A stretch of 64,000 nucleotides of DNA from Sphingomonas sp. LY54 (GCF_035594035.1 NZ_CP141588.1:1571501-1635500), one strand, 5' to 3'; counted from the stretch's first letter, positions 26,101 to 34,531 are shown. Program-made: numbers and translations. Notes: generated by a model not told the origin, from the sequence alone.

Positions 26101-26358
26101 GGCGATGCGGGTCGCGCGGCCGCCGGCGATCGGCAGCGTGTAGATGTCGCCCAAGATGTCGAAGGCGATGGTGCGGCCATCTGGCGAGACGTCGACGTTC
26201 ATCCACGTGCCCTCGGTCGTGTTGATCGCGACCTGACGGGTCTTCATCGGCGGCGCGGCGACGTCCCATTTCTTCGCGTCCTTGGCCTTGTCCCTGTCCT
26301 GCGCGAGCGCAGTCGTGGACAGCAGGAGGAGGGAAAGCGCGGCGATGCCTTTGACCAT
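23161..26358 (-). CDS. Secreted PD40 beta-propeller amidohydrolase
   Basis: 1065 aa with a signal peptide (MVKGIAALSLLLLSTTALAQ). The first 600 residues contain TolB/PD40 propeller blades (WSPDGKYIAARKH, PSPDGRYLAYVHR, FSPDGQTIVFERG). The C-terminal 380 residues are an amidohydrolase: metal motif FIDAHAHGAQGED, later HSIKNYNQ, ALGFADIGSLEPGKLADLVI. Enzymes of this build are prolidase- or imidazolonepropionase-like; metal ligand HxH is retained. Likely periplasmic, acting on peptides or cyclic amides. No operon partner is obvious. Confidence 0.88.
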   Translation of the reverse strand: MVKGIAALSLLLLSTTALAQDRDKAKDAKKWDVAAPPMKTRQVAINTTEGTWMNVDVSPDGRTIAFDILGDIYTLPIAGGRATRIASGMPYEVQPRFSPDGTQIAFTSDRGGGDNIWIMNVDGSGKRQMTKETFTLLNNPTWSPDGKYIAARKHFTTGRSLGTGEIWMYHVGGGGGVALVERPNPQHQKELGEPMFTPSGDGIYFSRNTTSGPIFEYAQNSNQQLFAIERYDLKTGERTTVAGGPGGAVRPQPSPDGRYLAYVHRERAKSKLYVKDLRSGEERKIYDALDQDVQETWAVTGVYPNMDWTPDSKSVVFWAGGKIRRVNLDGSGAAEIPFQVADSRDVVDPPRPVVNAYADSFTTRMPRFATLSPDGRNVLFESLGRLYVKPAQGGGAPRLLTASDSDFQLFPSWSRDGSRIVFVSWNDQRLGEIRTVAADGSGMKTVTNIPGHYRRPRFSPDGQTIVFERGGGGYLTSDAWSENPGIFRVAVAGGEAVRLVNDGGNPHFGAGSDRIFFEKRADQKLKLVSVDWNGKDERTHAQGEMAIGYEVAPTGDHLAFRENYSAFVMPFFQGAKTLEIGAKATALPITKASGDGGQYLHWSADGRNLVWSLGPTFYQAPVSAIVRTAPGGSYAPPKTGVSLALPVRADKPEGVVALTGAKVVTMANAAGGIIEDGVVIVEDNRIKAVGRRGEIAIPAGAKTVDLAGKTIVPGFIDAHAHGAQGEDDVIPQQNWDAHGHLAFGVTTVHDPSSSSSEIFPAAEMQRAGILVAPRTFSTGEIVYGAKAPGVYAVIDGMDDALAHVRRLKIQGAHSIKNYNQPRRDQRQQVVAAALKENIAVVAEGGSLFSQDITLIGDGNTTLEHNIPQAMLYKDVLDYFSATKVGYTPTLGVTYGGPGGEPYWLQESEVWKHPLLTRYVPAHILNPEMVRVVKAPAEDYADQVSARTADMLSDRGVPVSIGGHGQQQGLASHWEMWSFVRGGMTPIEALKAATRTPARALGFADIGSLEPGKLADLVILDADPTENIRNTEKIAKVMLNGRLYDAATLNEEVTGTRQRQPYYWEK

Positions 26359-26640
26359 GGATCAACTCCCGGGTGCGCCAGGACGGCGGACCTGTATTGG
26401 TGACGTAGAATGGCAAGACGCTGCAACATCGGCGGCGGCCGTGCAAGCTGCGGATTCGCGAAGACTTTCGCATGCCGTTCGTCGGAGCCGCCCGTACCAT
26501 CATATGCGCATCGGCAAAAGCGGCCCGGAAGGGTGGCGCCTGATCGTCGACCTGCTCGTTCCGGAGCGCGGCGAGCCCCCCGTCGCGCCGGCTCCTGCCG
26601 AGGGAATCGCTGATCCACATTAGACGGCATCGCATTTTTC
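26359..26640. other. Gap without a supported gene
   Basis: The gap between the amidohydrolase start and the next gene is 342 bases, the last part being the EcfG-type promoter. A 39-codon plus-strand frame at 26504-26623 has no ribosome-binding site and is not called. Nothing else was recognised. Confidence 0.5.
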
Positions 26641-26666
26641 GGAACCATCCCAGCAACATGCCCGTT
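26641..26666 (+). promoter_or_regulatory. EcfG-type general stress promoter
   Basis: GGAAC (26641-26645), 17-base spacer, CGTT (26663-26666): a perfect match to the sigma-EcfG consensus of alphaproteobacteria. The predicted start of transcription is near 26673, about 27 bases before the ATG of the GH1-RmlD fusion gene. Confidence 0.8.
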
Positions 26667-26700
26667 CGTTTCCGTACCGTCAGGAATTCGAATTGGGCCT

Positions 26701-28866
26701 ATGACAGATCTGCAGACGACCGCTTCAAGGCTGGAGCTTTGGGGAGGAGTCGAATGTACGATCGCCCGCGTGGGCGACGTCTTTCGCGACCAGTGCCTCG
26801 AGACGGGGCACAGTCTTCGCAAGGGCGATATCGATCGCATCGCCGACCTCGGCGTCACCACCGTCCGCTATCCGATCCTCTGGGAATCGATCGCGCCGGA
26901 CGCGCCGGACGATTGCGACTGGGCGTGGACCGACGAGCGGCTGCACCTGCTGCGCAAGCGCGGCGTGCGCGTAATCGGCGGCCTACTCCATCACGGCTCC
27001 GGCCCGAAATATACGAGTCTCCTCGATCCCGATTTCCCGGCCAAGTTGGCCGCGTTCGCCGCGCGCGTGGCCGAGCGTTATCCCTGGATCGAGACGTGGA
27101 CCCCGATCAACGAGCCGCTGACCACCGCCCGCTTTTCCGGGCTCTACGGCCACTGGTTCCCGCACCGCCGGTCCTACCCCGCCTTCCTCAAGGCGCTGGT
27201 CAACCAGTGCCTTGGCACGAAAGCGGCGATGGCGGCGATCCGTGCCGTCATTCCCGGCGCGCAGCTGCTGCAGACCGAAGATCTCGGCAAGACCTTTTCG
27301 ACCGCTCCGCTCCGTCACCAGGCGCAGCACGAGAATAGCCGTCGCTGGCTCAGCTTCGACCTGCTCTGCGGCCGCGTGCAGGGGCGCCACCCCTGGGTGC
27401 GGCTGCTGCGCGATGCCGGCATCGGCGCGGACGCGCTCGAAGCGCTCGCCACCGGGGAGGCCATGCCCGACATTCTCGGCATCAACCACTATCTCACCAG
27501 CGAACGTTTTCTCGACCACCGGCTCGCCCTCTATCCGGGCCAGCCCGTCGGCGGAAACGGGCGCCAGCGCTATATCGATGCGGAAGCGGTGCGGGTGAAG
27601 CGCCTCCATCTCGATACCGGGATCGGCCCGCGCCTGCGCGAGGCCTGGGAGCGTTACGGCATCCCGATCGCCGTCACCGAAGTCCATCACGGCTGCACCC
27701 GCGACGAGCAATTGCGCTGGTTCGCCGAAGTCTGGAAGACCGCCGGCGCGCTCCGCGACGAAGGCATGGACCTGCGCGCCGTCACGCTCTGGTCCCTGTT
27801 CGGCAATGTCGACTGGCGCTCGCTGCTGACGCGCGAGGACGGCGTCTACGACGTCGGGGCGTTCGACGCGCGCTCGCCCGAGCCGCGCCCGACCGTGATC
27901 GCGGCCGCAGCCAAGGCCTATGCGAAGGGCGAGGATTTCGACCATCCGGTGCTCGACAAGCCCGGCTGGTGGCGGAGGCCCGAGCGACTCTATCCGTGGC
28001 ATGGCCCCTGCAAGGAATTGGGCGGGCACGGCCGCAAGCTGCTGATCACCGGCGCGACCGGGACGCTCGGACAGGCCTTCGCGCGCATCGCGGAACATCG
28101 TGGCCTGCCCTTCTGCCTCACCAGCCGCGCCGAGCTCGACATCACCGACGAGGCGTCGATCCGCGCCGCCATCGCGCGCTTCGAGCCCTGGGCGATCGTC
28201 AACGCGGCCGGCTTCGTCCGGGTCGCCGATGCGGAAAATGAGCGCGAAGCGTGCCTTGCCGCCAATGCGGCCGGGCCGCAGAAGCTGGCGCGCGCCTGCA
28301 CGGACGCAGGCCTGCGGCTCGTCACATTCTCGTCGGATCTCGTGTTCGACGGCAAGCTGGGCCGCGCCTATACTGAAACCGATCCGGTGGCGCCGGCCAA
28401 TGTCTATGGCCTCAGCAAGGCCGAAGCCGAACAGCATGTCCTCGGCATCGCCGAGCAGGCGCTCGTGATCCGCACCAGCGCCTTCTTCGGCCCGTGGGAC
28501 AAATATAATTTCGCCTGGCACACGCTGAGCGCCCTCGCGCGCGGCGAGCAGGTGCGGGCCAGCCGCAACGTCGACGTTTCGCCGACCTACGTGCCGGATC
28601 TCTGCCACGCCGCGCTCGACCTGCTGATCGACGGCGAGACCGGGCTCTGGCACCTCGCCAACCAGGGCAAGCTAAGCTGGTACGAATTTGCCCACGGCGT
28701 CGCCGAGCGCGTCGGCTACGATCCCGCGCTGATCGTGCCGACGGAAAGCGATCCGGCGATCACCGCACTATCGAGCGGCCGCGGCCTGCTGCTGCGCCCG
28801 GTGAATCACGCGATCGACGAATATTGCGAAGGCATACGCAGCGCCTTCAGGGAAGCGGCCGAATAG
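26701..28866 (+). CDS. Fusion of a GH1-like glycosidase and an RmlD-type sugar-nucleotide reductase
   Basis: 721 aa. Residues about 10-420 resemble glycoside hydrolase family 1: acid/base Glu in WTPINEPLTT, nucleophile position in AVTEVHHG, and DILGINHYLTSERF. Residues about 445-715 are a short-chain reductase of the RmlD/dTDP-4-dehydrorhamnose type: GATGTLGQAF, VNAAGFVRVADAE, TFSSDLVFDGKLG, and YGLSK (catalytic Tyr-Lys). Both catalytic sets look intact. The EcfG promoter upstream indicates stress control. It converges with the glycosyltransferase-UGM fusion gene, so both may modify a surface or storage glycan; substrates unknown. Confidence 0.88.
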   Translation: MTDLQTTASRLELWGGVECTIARVGDVFRDQCLETGHSLRKGDIDRIADLGVTTVRYPILWESIAPDAPDDCDWAWTDERLHLLRKRGVRVIGGLLHHGSGPKYTSLLDPDFPAKLAAFAARVAERYPWIETWTPINEPLTTARFSGLYGHWFPHRRSYPAFLKALVNQCLGTKAAMAAIRAVIPGAQLLQTEDLGKTFSTAPLRHQAQHENSRRWLSFDLLCGRVQGRHPWVRLLRDAGIGADALEALATGEAMPDILGINHYLTSERFLDHRLALYPGQPVGGNGRQRYIDAEAVRVKRLHLDTGIGPRLREAWERYGIPIAVTEVHHGCTRDEQLRWFAEVWKTAGALRDEGMDLRAVTLWSLFGNVDWRSLLTREDGVYDVGAFDARSPEPRPTVIAAAAKAYAKGEDFDHPVLDKPGWWRRPERLYPWHGPCKELGGHGRKLLITGATGTLGQAFARIAEHRGLPFCLTSRAELDITDEASIRAAIARFEPWAIVNAAGFVRVADAENEREACLAANAAGPQKLARACTDAGLRLVTFSSDLVFDGKLGRAYTETDPVAPANVYGLSKAEAEQHVLGIAEQALVIRTSAFFGPWDKYNFAWHTLSALARGEQVRASRNVDVSPTYVPDLCHAALDLLIDGETGLWHLANQGKLSWYEFAHGVAERVGYDPALIVPTESDPAITALSSGRGLLLRPVNHAIDEYCEGIRSAFREAAE

Positions 28867-28887
28867 AAGCCGCTTCCCGAGGCGTCT

Positions 28888-31242
28888 TCACTCGGCCGCT
28901 TCGGTCCAGACCCGTTGCGTCGGCTGCTTGGCTTGGCGCTTGGCGTCGAGTTTGCGGAACGCGGCGAGCGCCTGCCCGACCACCTGGTCCATATTGTAGT
29001 AGCGGTAGGTCGCGAGCCGGCCCACGAAGGTGACGTTCGGCGTCGCGTCGGCCAGCGCTTCATATTGCTTGAACAGAGCCTGGTTCTCCGGCCGCGGGAT
29101 CGGGTAATAGGGATCGCCCTCCGCCGACGGGTATTCGTAGGTGATGCTGGTCGTCGGATGCTGCTGCCCGGTCAGATGCTTGTATTCGGTGATGCGGGTA
29201 TAGGTCACCTTCGGGTCCGGATAGTTCACCACCGCCACCGGCTGCATCCATTCCTCGTCGCGCACTTCATGCTCGAAGCGCAGGCTGCGGTAAGGCAGCT
29301 TGCCGAAGCGGAAGCCGAAATATTCGTCGATCGGACCGGTGAAGATCGTGTGGCCGGCATCGATCTCGGCCATCACGTCCTGATAGTCGGTCGAAAGCAG
29401 CACATCGATGTTCGGATGGTCGAGCATCGCGTTGAACATGGCAGTGTAGCCGTCCGCCGGCATGATCTGGTGCTTGTCGCCGAAATAACGGTCGTCGGTG
29501 TTGGTCCGTGTCGGGACGCGCGAGGTCACCGACTTGTCGAGCTGGCTCGGGTCGAGGCCCCATTGCTTGCGCGTATAGCCCTGGAAGAAGAGCTCGTAGA
29601 GCTCGCGGCCGACCGCGGAGATAACCACATCCTCGGACGTGACGATCTCGTCGACCGGCTCGGCGCGCGACGCGAGATAGGCCGCGGCCTCCTCGTCGGT
29701 CTGGAGATCGAGCCCGAACAATGCGTTCAGCGTCGTCCGGTTGATCGGGATCGGCACGAGCTGGCCGCGAACCTGCGCCAGAACGCGATGCTCGTACGGG
29801 CGCCATGCCGTGAACTGCGACAGGTAATCGACGATCTCGTCGCTGTTGGTGTGGAAGATGTGGGGTCCGTACTGATGGATCAGCACGCCCGCTTCGTCCT
29901 TATGATCGTACGCGTTGCCGGCGACGTGCGGGCGCTTGTCGATGACGAGGACGCGGGCATCGTGCTGGCTGGCAAGCCGCTCGGCGAGCACCGAGCCGGC
30001 GAAGCCTGCGCCCACGACGAGATAGTCATATTGCTTCCTGGCGCCGCTCGTGACGACGCGCGGGCCGGCCGCGGGGATGGTGACTGCCTCGCGGACGAGG
30101 CCGGACATGCGGGCGAAGGTGATGTCCCAGCTCAGATTGGCGAGCTTGGCATCGACGCCGTCGAGCCACTCATTCTCGCCCTGCGCCAGTTCGAGCGCGT
30201 CCTCGCAGGCTGCGATGAATGCCTCAGGGCCGTCGGCGATGAAGACGGCGTCGAGATCACTATAGTGGCGTATCACGTCGGTGATCGGGGTCGAGACCAC
30301 CGGCCGACCGCCCGCCAGATATTCGGGCGTCTTGGTCGGCGAGATGAACTTGGTCGAATCGTTGATCGCAAACGGCATCAACGCGACGTCCCAGCCGCCG
30401 AGATAGGCGGGCAGTTCGTCATATTGCTTGCCGCCGAGATAATGAATGTTGGCGCGCTGCGGCAGGTCGGCGGGATCGATCTTCACGACCGGACCGACCA
30501 TGACGATCGACCATTCGGGATGCGCGTCGGCAAGCGCCGCAACCAGCTCCAAATCCATGCGCTCGTCGACAACGCCGTAGAAGCCGAGCCGCGGCCCCGC
30601 GATTTCCGCTTGGTCGGCCGGCTGCTTGCCGCCGGCGCGTGCCTGGGCGAAATGGGCGCGATCGACGCTCGAGGGGAAAGGATGGACGTTGGGATGACGG
30701 TCCTTCTTGGCCTCGTAGAGGCTGTAGCCCCCGGTGAAGACAACGTCGGCGGCCGCGAACAGCTCGCGCTCAAGCTCAAGCAATTGCGGCGGTGCAAAAC
30801 GGAAATTGGCGAGCTCGTCCATGCAGTCATAGACCGTCGCCGCCGCCGCGATATGCCGCGAGAAGGGCAGCATCATCGGTGTGTAATACCAGCGCACCAG
30901 CGGCCCCTGCTCGCCGGCGAGAAATGCGTCGAGCAGGGTCTTCACGGTCGCGATCCGTTCCGCGTCGCTCAGATTTTCGGGCAATGTCGGGGTCGCGACG
31001 ACGACGCCGGTCTCGGCGCAGGTCCGTACGCTCAGCGCCGCTTCGCAGTCCGGCAAGGCATTCTCAGGTTCTTCCCAATAGATCACGCGCCGGTCGAGAG
31101 CGAAGCGGCTCATCAGATGCTGCGGGCGCTGAAAGACGAAATTCCACCGCAGGTGCGAAAAGCAGATGATGCCGTGGTCGGACGAGCGGAGGGCGGAAGA
31201 TTTGTCGAGCCCATTGGATGGGGCGCCTGAGAAGCTGATCAA
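28888..31242 (-). CDS. Fusion of a glycosyltransferase and UDP-galactopyranose mutase
   Basis: About 784 aa. Residues 1-390 are a GT-B glycosyltransferase (FSHLRWNFVFQRPQHLMSR; VYDCMDELANF; LGFYGVVDERMD; PTKTPEYLAGGRPVVSTPI). From about residue 405 there is a flavin UDP-galactopyranose mutase: YDYLVVGAGFAGSVLAERL, HVAGNAYD, QYGPHIFHTNS, and the NYPDPKVTYTRITEYKH block. UGM makes UDP-galactofuranose, which the transferase half could use. TTG 31242 with AGGGG upstream is chosen because the EcfG promoter places transcription start near 31269; ATGs at 31269 and 31284 are in frame but would lack a leader. Confidence 0.9.
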   Translation of the reverse strand: MISFSGAPSNGLDKSSALRSSDHGIICFSHLRWNFVFQRPQHLMSRFALDRRVIYWEEPENALPDCEAALSVRTCAETGVVVATPTLPENLSDAERIATVKTLLDAFLAGEQGPLVRWYYTPMMLPFSRHIAAAATVYDCMDELANFRFAPPQLLELERELFAAADVVFTGGYSLYEAKKDRHPNVHPFPSSVDRAHFAQARAGGKQPADQAEIAGPRLGFYGVVDERMDLELVAALADAHPEWSIVMVGPVVKIDPADLPQRANIHYLGGKQYDELPAYLGGWDVALMPFAINDSTKFISPTKTPEYLAGGRPVVSTPITDVIRHYSDLDAVFIADGPEAFIAACEDALELAQGENEWLDGVDAKLANLSWDITFARMSGLVREAVTIPAAGPRVVTSGARKQYDYLVVGAGFAGSVLAERLASQHDARVLVIDKRPHVAGNAYDHKDEAGVLIHQYGPHIFHTNSDEIVDYLSQFTAWRPYEHRVLAQVRGQLVPIPINRTTLNALFGLDLQTDEEAAAYLASRAEPVDEIVTSEDVVISAVGRELYELFFQGYTRKQWGLDPSQLDKSVTSRVPTRTNTDDRYFGDKHQIMPADGYTAMFNAMLDHPNIDVLLSTDYQDVMAEIDAGHTIFTGPIDEYFGFRFGKLPYRSLRFEHEVRDEEWMQPVAVVNYPDPKVTYTRITEYKHLTGQQHPTTSITYEYPSAEGDPYYPIPRPENQALFKQYEALADATPNVTFVGRLATYRYYNMDQVVGQALAAFRKLDAKRQAKQPTQRVWTEAAE

Positions 31243-31276
31243 TGTAAACCCCTGATGAACGAAGGACATTTCGGAC

Positions 31277-31301
31277 AACGTCATGGGGGAGGGCAGGTTC
31301 C
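31277..31301 (-). promoter_or_regulatory. EcfG-type general stress promoter
   Basis: On the minus strand GGAAC (31301-31297), 16-base spacer, CGTT (31280-31277). Predicted transcription start near 31269, about 28 bases before the proposed TTG start of the glycosyltransferase-UGM gene, the same leader length as the convergent fusion gene. Confidence 0.75.
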
Positions 31302-31384
31302 CGCGGACCGCGCTAATCTGGGTTAGATTCGCGACCGTTCTAATGGGAACTCGGACAAAGCGATCTTCTTCGCACGTGCAGCAT

Positions 31385-33445
31385 TCACTCCTTGCCGTCG
31401 AATGCGGACCGGAGTTCGTCCAGCCACGGCGCCGCCGTCCCGTCGGACGGGGCCCGCCAGTCGCCGCGCGGGCTCAAGGATCCGCCCATCGAGACCTTGG
31501 GCGAATTGGGCAGGGCGCTGCGCTTGAATTGGCTGGTCTTGAAGAACCGCCAAAGAAACTCCTCCAGCCATTTCCGGATGGTAGGTAGATCGTAAGCGCG
31601 CTTCAGATGATCCGGATAGGCGATCGGCCACAGCCCCTGCGAAGCGTCGTGCCAGGCCTGCCAGGCGAGGAACGCCACCTTCGAGGGCGGCTGGCCCGAG
31701 CGCAGGATATGGAACAGGAAGAAATCGTGCAGCTCGTAGGGGCCGATCTTGTCCTCGGTCGACTGGATCTCCCCGGCCTCGTCGGCGGGCACCAGTTCGG
31801 GCGAGATCTTGGTCTCCAGGATGGCGGTGAGGATGCGGTTGGTCTCGGCGTCGAACTGGCCGGAGCGGACCGCCCAGCGCACCAGATATTGAATCAACGT
31901 CTTGGGCACGCCGGCATTGACGCCATAATGGCTCATATGGTCACCGACGCCGTAGGTGCACCAGCCGAGCGCGAGTTCGGAGAGGTCGCCGGTGCCGACC
32001 ACGAAGCCGCTGCGCTGGTTGGCGAGGCGGAACAGATAGTCGGTGCGCAGTCCGGCCTGCACATTCTCGAACGTGATGTCGTAGACCGCTTCGCCCTTCG
32101 CGAACGGGTGGCCCATGTCGGCCAGCATCTGGCGCGCGGCGGGGGTGATGTCGATCTCCTCACCCACGATGCCGAGCGCGTTCATCAGCGCCCAGGCATT
32201 GCTCTTGGTGGCCTCGCCGGTGGCGAAGCCCGGCATGGTGAAGCCGAGGATGGTCGATCGCGGCAGGCCGAGCAGGTCGCAGGCCTTGGCGGCGACGATC
32301 AAAGCATGCGTTGAATCGAGGCCGCCCGAGACGCCGATGACGAGGTGCTTGCCGCTGGTCGCTGTGAAGCGCTTGGCGAGACCCTGGACCTGGATGTTGA
32401 ACGCCTCGTAGCAATCCTGGTCGAGTTGCTCGGGCCGGTTGGGGACATAGGGGAAACGGCGCAGCTTGCGCTCGAAGCCAATATCGGCGGGCGTGACGCC
32501 ATGGTCGAAGTGGATGCGCCGCGCGGTCTTTTCGGGGTGGCCGGCGGCGACGGCATTGTCGTTGAAGGTCGGCATCCGCATCCGCTCGAGCCGCAGCCGC
32601 TGCGCGTCGATGTCGGCGACGCACAGCTCCGGTTCCCAGTCGAAACGTCCGGATTCGGCGAGCAGCTCGCCCATCTCGTAGATCGAGCCCTGCCCGTCCC
32701 ATGCCAGATCTGTCGTGCTCTCGCCCGGGCCTGAGGCAGCGTAGACGTAAGCCGCGCAGCAGCGGTTCGACTGCGAGGCGCATAGCAATTTGCGCTCGTC
32801 CGCCTTGCCGATCGTGATGTTCGATGCGGAGAGGTTGCAGAGGATGAGTGCGCCGGACAGTGCGCCGACCGTCGAAGGCGGCTGCGGCGCCCAATAATCC
32901 TCGCAAATCTCGACGTGGAAGATGAAGTCGGCAAGATCCTCGGCAGCGAAGATGAGGTCGGTGCCGAACGGCACGGTCTGACCGGCAAGGGCGACGTCGA
33001 TGCCGTTGAGGCCGATACCCGACACGAACCAGCGCTTCTCGTAATATTCGCGGTAATTGGGGAGGAAGCTCTTGGGCACGACGCCGAGGATGCGGCCGCG
33101 CGAGAGGACGAGCGCGCAATTGTAGAGCCGGCCGTTGCGGCGGATCGGGGCGCCGACCGCCAGCACCGGCGCCAGGTCCGCCGTGCGCCGGCAGATTTCG
33201 GCGATCCCCTCTTCGACAGCATCGAGGAAGGCCTCCTGCAGGAACAAATCGTCGACCGCGTAGGAGGAGACGTTGAGCTCCGGAAAGACGACGAGGTCGA
33301 CGCCGCGGTCATGGGCCTGCTGGGCCATCAGCACGCTCTGCTCGACGTTCATGGCCACATCGCCGGCCGAAGCGGCCGGCGTGGCCGCGGCGACGCGGAC
33401 GAAGCCGTGGCGGTGGATCGCCTCGAAAGGTGCCTTCGCCGCCAT
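31385..33445 (-). CDS. nadE: Glutamine-dependent NAD+ synthetase
   Basis: 686 aa, typical of the two-domain enzyme. The N-terminal nitrilase-type amidase domain has the Glu-Lys-Cys triad in VVFPELNVSSY, GVVPKSFLPNY and HVEICEDYW. The C-terminal synthetase domain has the PP-loop VIGVSGGLDSTHA and the LGFTMPGFATG and GTGDLSELALGW blocks. It converts NaAD, ATP and glutamine to NAD. The start ATG overlaps the stop of the preceding pncC-like gene as TGATG, so both are made together. Confidence 0.97.
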   Translation of the reverse strand: MAAKAPFEAIHRHGFVRVAAATPAASAGDVAMNVEQSVLMAQQAHDRGVDLVVFPELNVSSYAVDDLFLQEAFLDAVEEGIAEICRRTADLAPVLAVGAPIRRNGRLYNCALVLSRGRILGVVPKSFLPNYREYYEKRWFVSGIGLNGIDVALAGQTVPFGTDLIFAAEDLADFIFHVEICEDYWAPQPPSTVGALSGALILCNLSASNITIGKADERKLLCASQSNRCCAAYVYAASGPGESTTDLAWDGQGSIYEMGELLAESGRFDWEPELCVADIDAQRLRLERMRMPTFNDNAVAAGHPEKTARRIHFDHGVTPADIGFERKLRRFPYVPNRPEQLDQDCYEAFNIQVQGLAKRFTATSGKHLVIGVSGGLDSTHALIVAAKACDLLGLPRSTILGFTMPGFATGEATKSNAWALMNALGIVGEEIDITPAARQMLADMGHPFAKGEAVYDITFENVQAGLRTDYLFRLANQRSGFVVGTGDLSELALGWCTYGVGDHMSHYGVNAGVPKTLIQYLVRWAVRSGQFDAETNRILTAILETKISPELVPADEAGEIQSTEDKIGPYELHDFFLFHILRSGQPPSKVAFLAWQAWHDASQGLWPIAYPDHLKRAYDLPTIRKWLEEFLWRFFKTSQFKRSALPNSPKVSMGGSLSPRGDWRAPSDGTAAPWLDELRSAFDGKE

Positions 33446-33945
33446 CACAGCATCTCCATCATCATCTCGACCGCCACCTTCATGCATTTGATCCGCGTAG
33501 CACCCCGCCCGCCCGGACCAAAATGCTCCTCGCGATGCGCCGTCTTCCGCCCGGCCCGCGCGCAGCCGAAATGGACCAGGCCCGGCTCCTCCCCTTTGTC
33601 GGCGAAGCCGGTGACGGAGAGGGCGATGTTCGCGCGCGAGCGCTCCAGCGCGCCCTCGGCCATCGCGATCGCGACCTCGCGGGAGACTGCCCCCTTTTGC
33701 TCGATGAGGTCGAGCGGGACGCCGAGCATCTCGGCCTTGGCATCGTTGGTGTAGGTGACGAAGCCGCGATCGAACGCATGCGCGACACCCTGCACGTCGG
33801 TCAGCAAGGATGCCAGCATGCCGCCGGTGCAGCTCTCGGCGGTGACGAAGCTGATGCCGCGCTCGCACGCCTTCTCGAGTAGGCGCCGGGTCGCCTCCTC
33901 GGTCTCGTTCGGAATGACGGGGGAAAGTGTCTCGGTGTCGTTCAC
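33445..33945 (-). CDS. pncC: CinA C-terminal domain protein, NMN amidohydrolase-like (PncC)
   Basis: 166 aa, the stand-alone CinA C-terminal domain: ISFVTAESCTGGMLASLLTDVQG, GFVTYTNDAKAEMLGV, IALSVTGFADKGEEPG. PncC deamidates NMN to nicotinate mononucleotide, feeding the NaAD that NadE uses. The four-base overlap with nadE supports that role. The motif GxAGP of most members reads VTGFADKG here (Gly-Phe-Ala), a small deviation near the active site. Confidence 0.85.
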   Translation of the reverse strand: MNDTETLSPVIPNETEEATRRLLEKACERGISFVTAESCTGGMLASLLTDVQGVAHAFDRGFVTYTNDAKAEMLGVPLDLIEQKGAVSREVAIAMAEGALERSRANIALSVTGFADKGEEPGLVHFGCARAGRKTAHREEHFGPGGRGATRIKCMKVAVEMMMEML

Positions 33946-33970
33946 GCTTCATCCTCGGCTGCTCGGCGGC

Positions 33971-33996
33971 GGAACCGGCGCGTCATTCCGAATGTT
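33971..33996 (+). promoter_or_regulatory. Probable EcfG-type promoter
   Basis: GGAAC (33971-33975), 17-base spacer, TGTT (33993-33996). The -10 differs from CGTT in one base. Transcription would start near 34002, 20 bases before the hemerythrin ATG; AGGAGG lies between. Confidence 0.6.
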
Positions 33997-34022
33997 CCCC
34001 CAGCGCAATCAGGAGGCATTAA

Positions 34023-34529
34023 ATGGTCACCCCCACCAAACAAGATGCGCTGCAGCTTCTCGCCGAGGATCACCGCCGCGTCGAAGGACTGTTCGAACAA
34101 TTCGAGAAAGCGTCGGCCGACGGCCGCAAGGAGAAGATCGCCCGCGAAATCTGCACCGAGCTCAAGGTTCACGCCATGATCGAGGAGGAGATTTTCTATC
34201 CCGCCCTGCGCGGCAAGATCGACGACGACGACCTCGACGAGGCCATGGTCGAGCATGACGGCGCTAAGGTGCTGATCAACGAGATCGAGGCCGGCGGACC
34301 CGACGACGATTATTACGACGCCAAGGTGAAGGTCCTCCAGGAGCAGATCGAGCACCATGTGAAGGAGGAAGAGAAGCAGCACGGCAACATCTTCACCCAG
34401 GCACGCCATGTCGACGTCGACCTGGAGACGCTCGGCGAGCAGATGGCCGCGCGCAAGGCGGAATTGATGGAGATCGCGCAAACCAAGGGGCTTCCGCCCG
34501 CACGGCCCGCGACGATGGAGGCGCTCTGA
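34023..34529 (+). CDS. Hemerythrin HHE-domain protein
   Basis: 168 aa, all helical. Iron ligands expected of the HHE fold are visible: EDHRRVEGLFEQFE, KVHAMIEEEIFYP, VEHDGAK, and HHVKEEEKQHG. Bacterial single-domain hemerythrins bind a di-iron centre and O2 or NO and appear in stress regulons; the EcfG-like promoter upstream agrees. AGGAGG sits 6 bases before the ATG. Two bases separate it from the next small gene, so they form one operon. Confidence 0.92.
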   Translation: MVTPTKQDALQLLAEDHRRVEGLFEQFEKASADGRKEKIAREICTELKVHAMIEEEIFYPALRGKIDDDDLDEAMVEHDGAKVLINEIEAGGPDDDYYDAKVKVLQEQIEHHVKEEEKQHGNIFTQARHVDVDLETLGEQMAARKAELMEIAQTKGLPPARPATMEAL

Positions 34530-34531
34530 CC

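Noticed and set aside
23443..26403. A 986-codon plus-strand frame opposite the amidohydrolase
   Set aside because: Same cause. The translation is low in variety and without motifs, while the minus-strand gene has a signal peptide and an intact metal site.
26504..26623. 39-codon plus-strand frame beginning MRIGKSGPEGWRLIV
   Set aside because: No ribosome-binding site and no promoter. The composition is plausible but too short to support alone.
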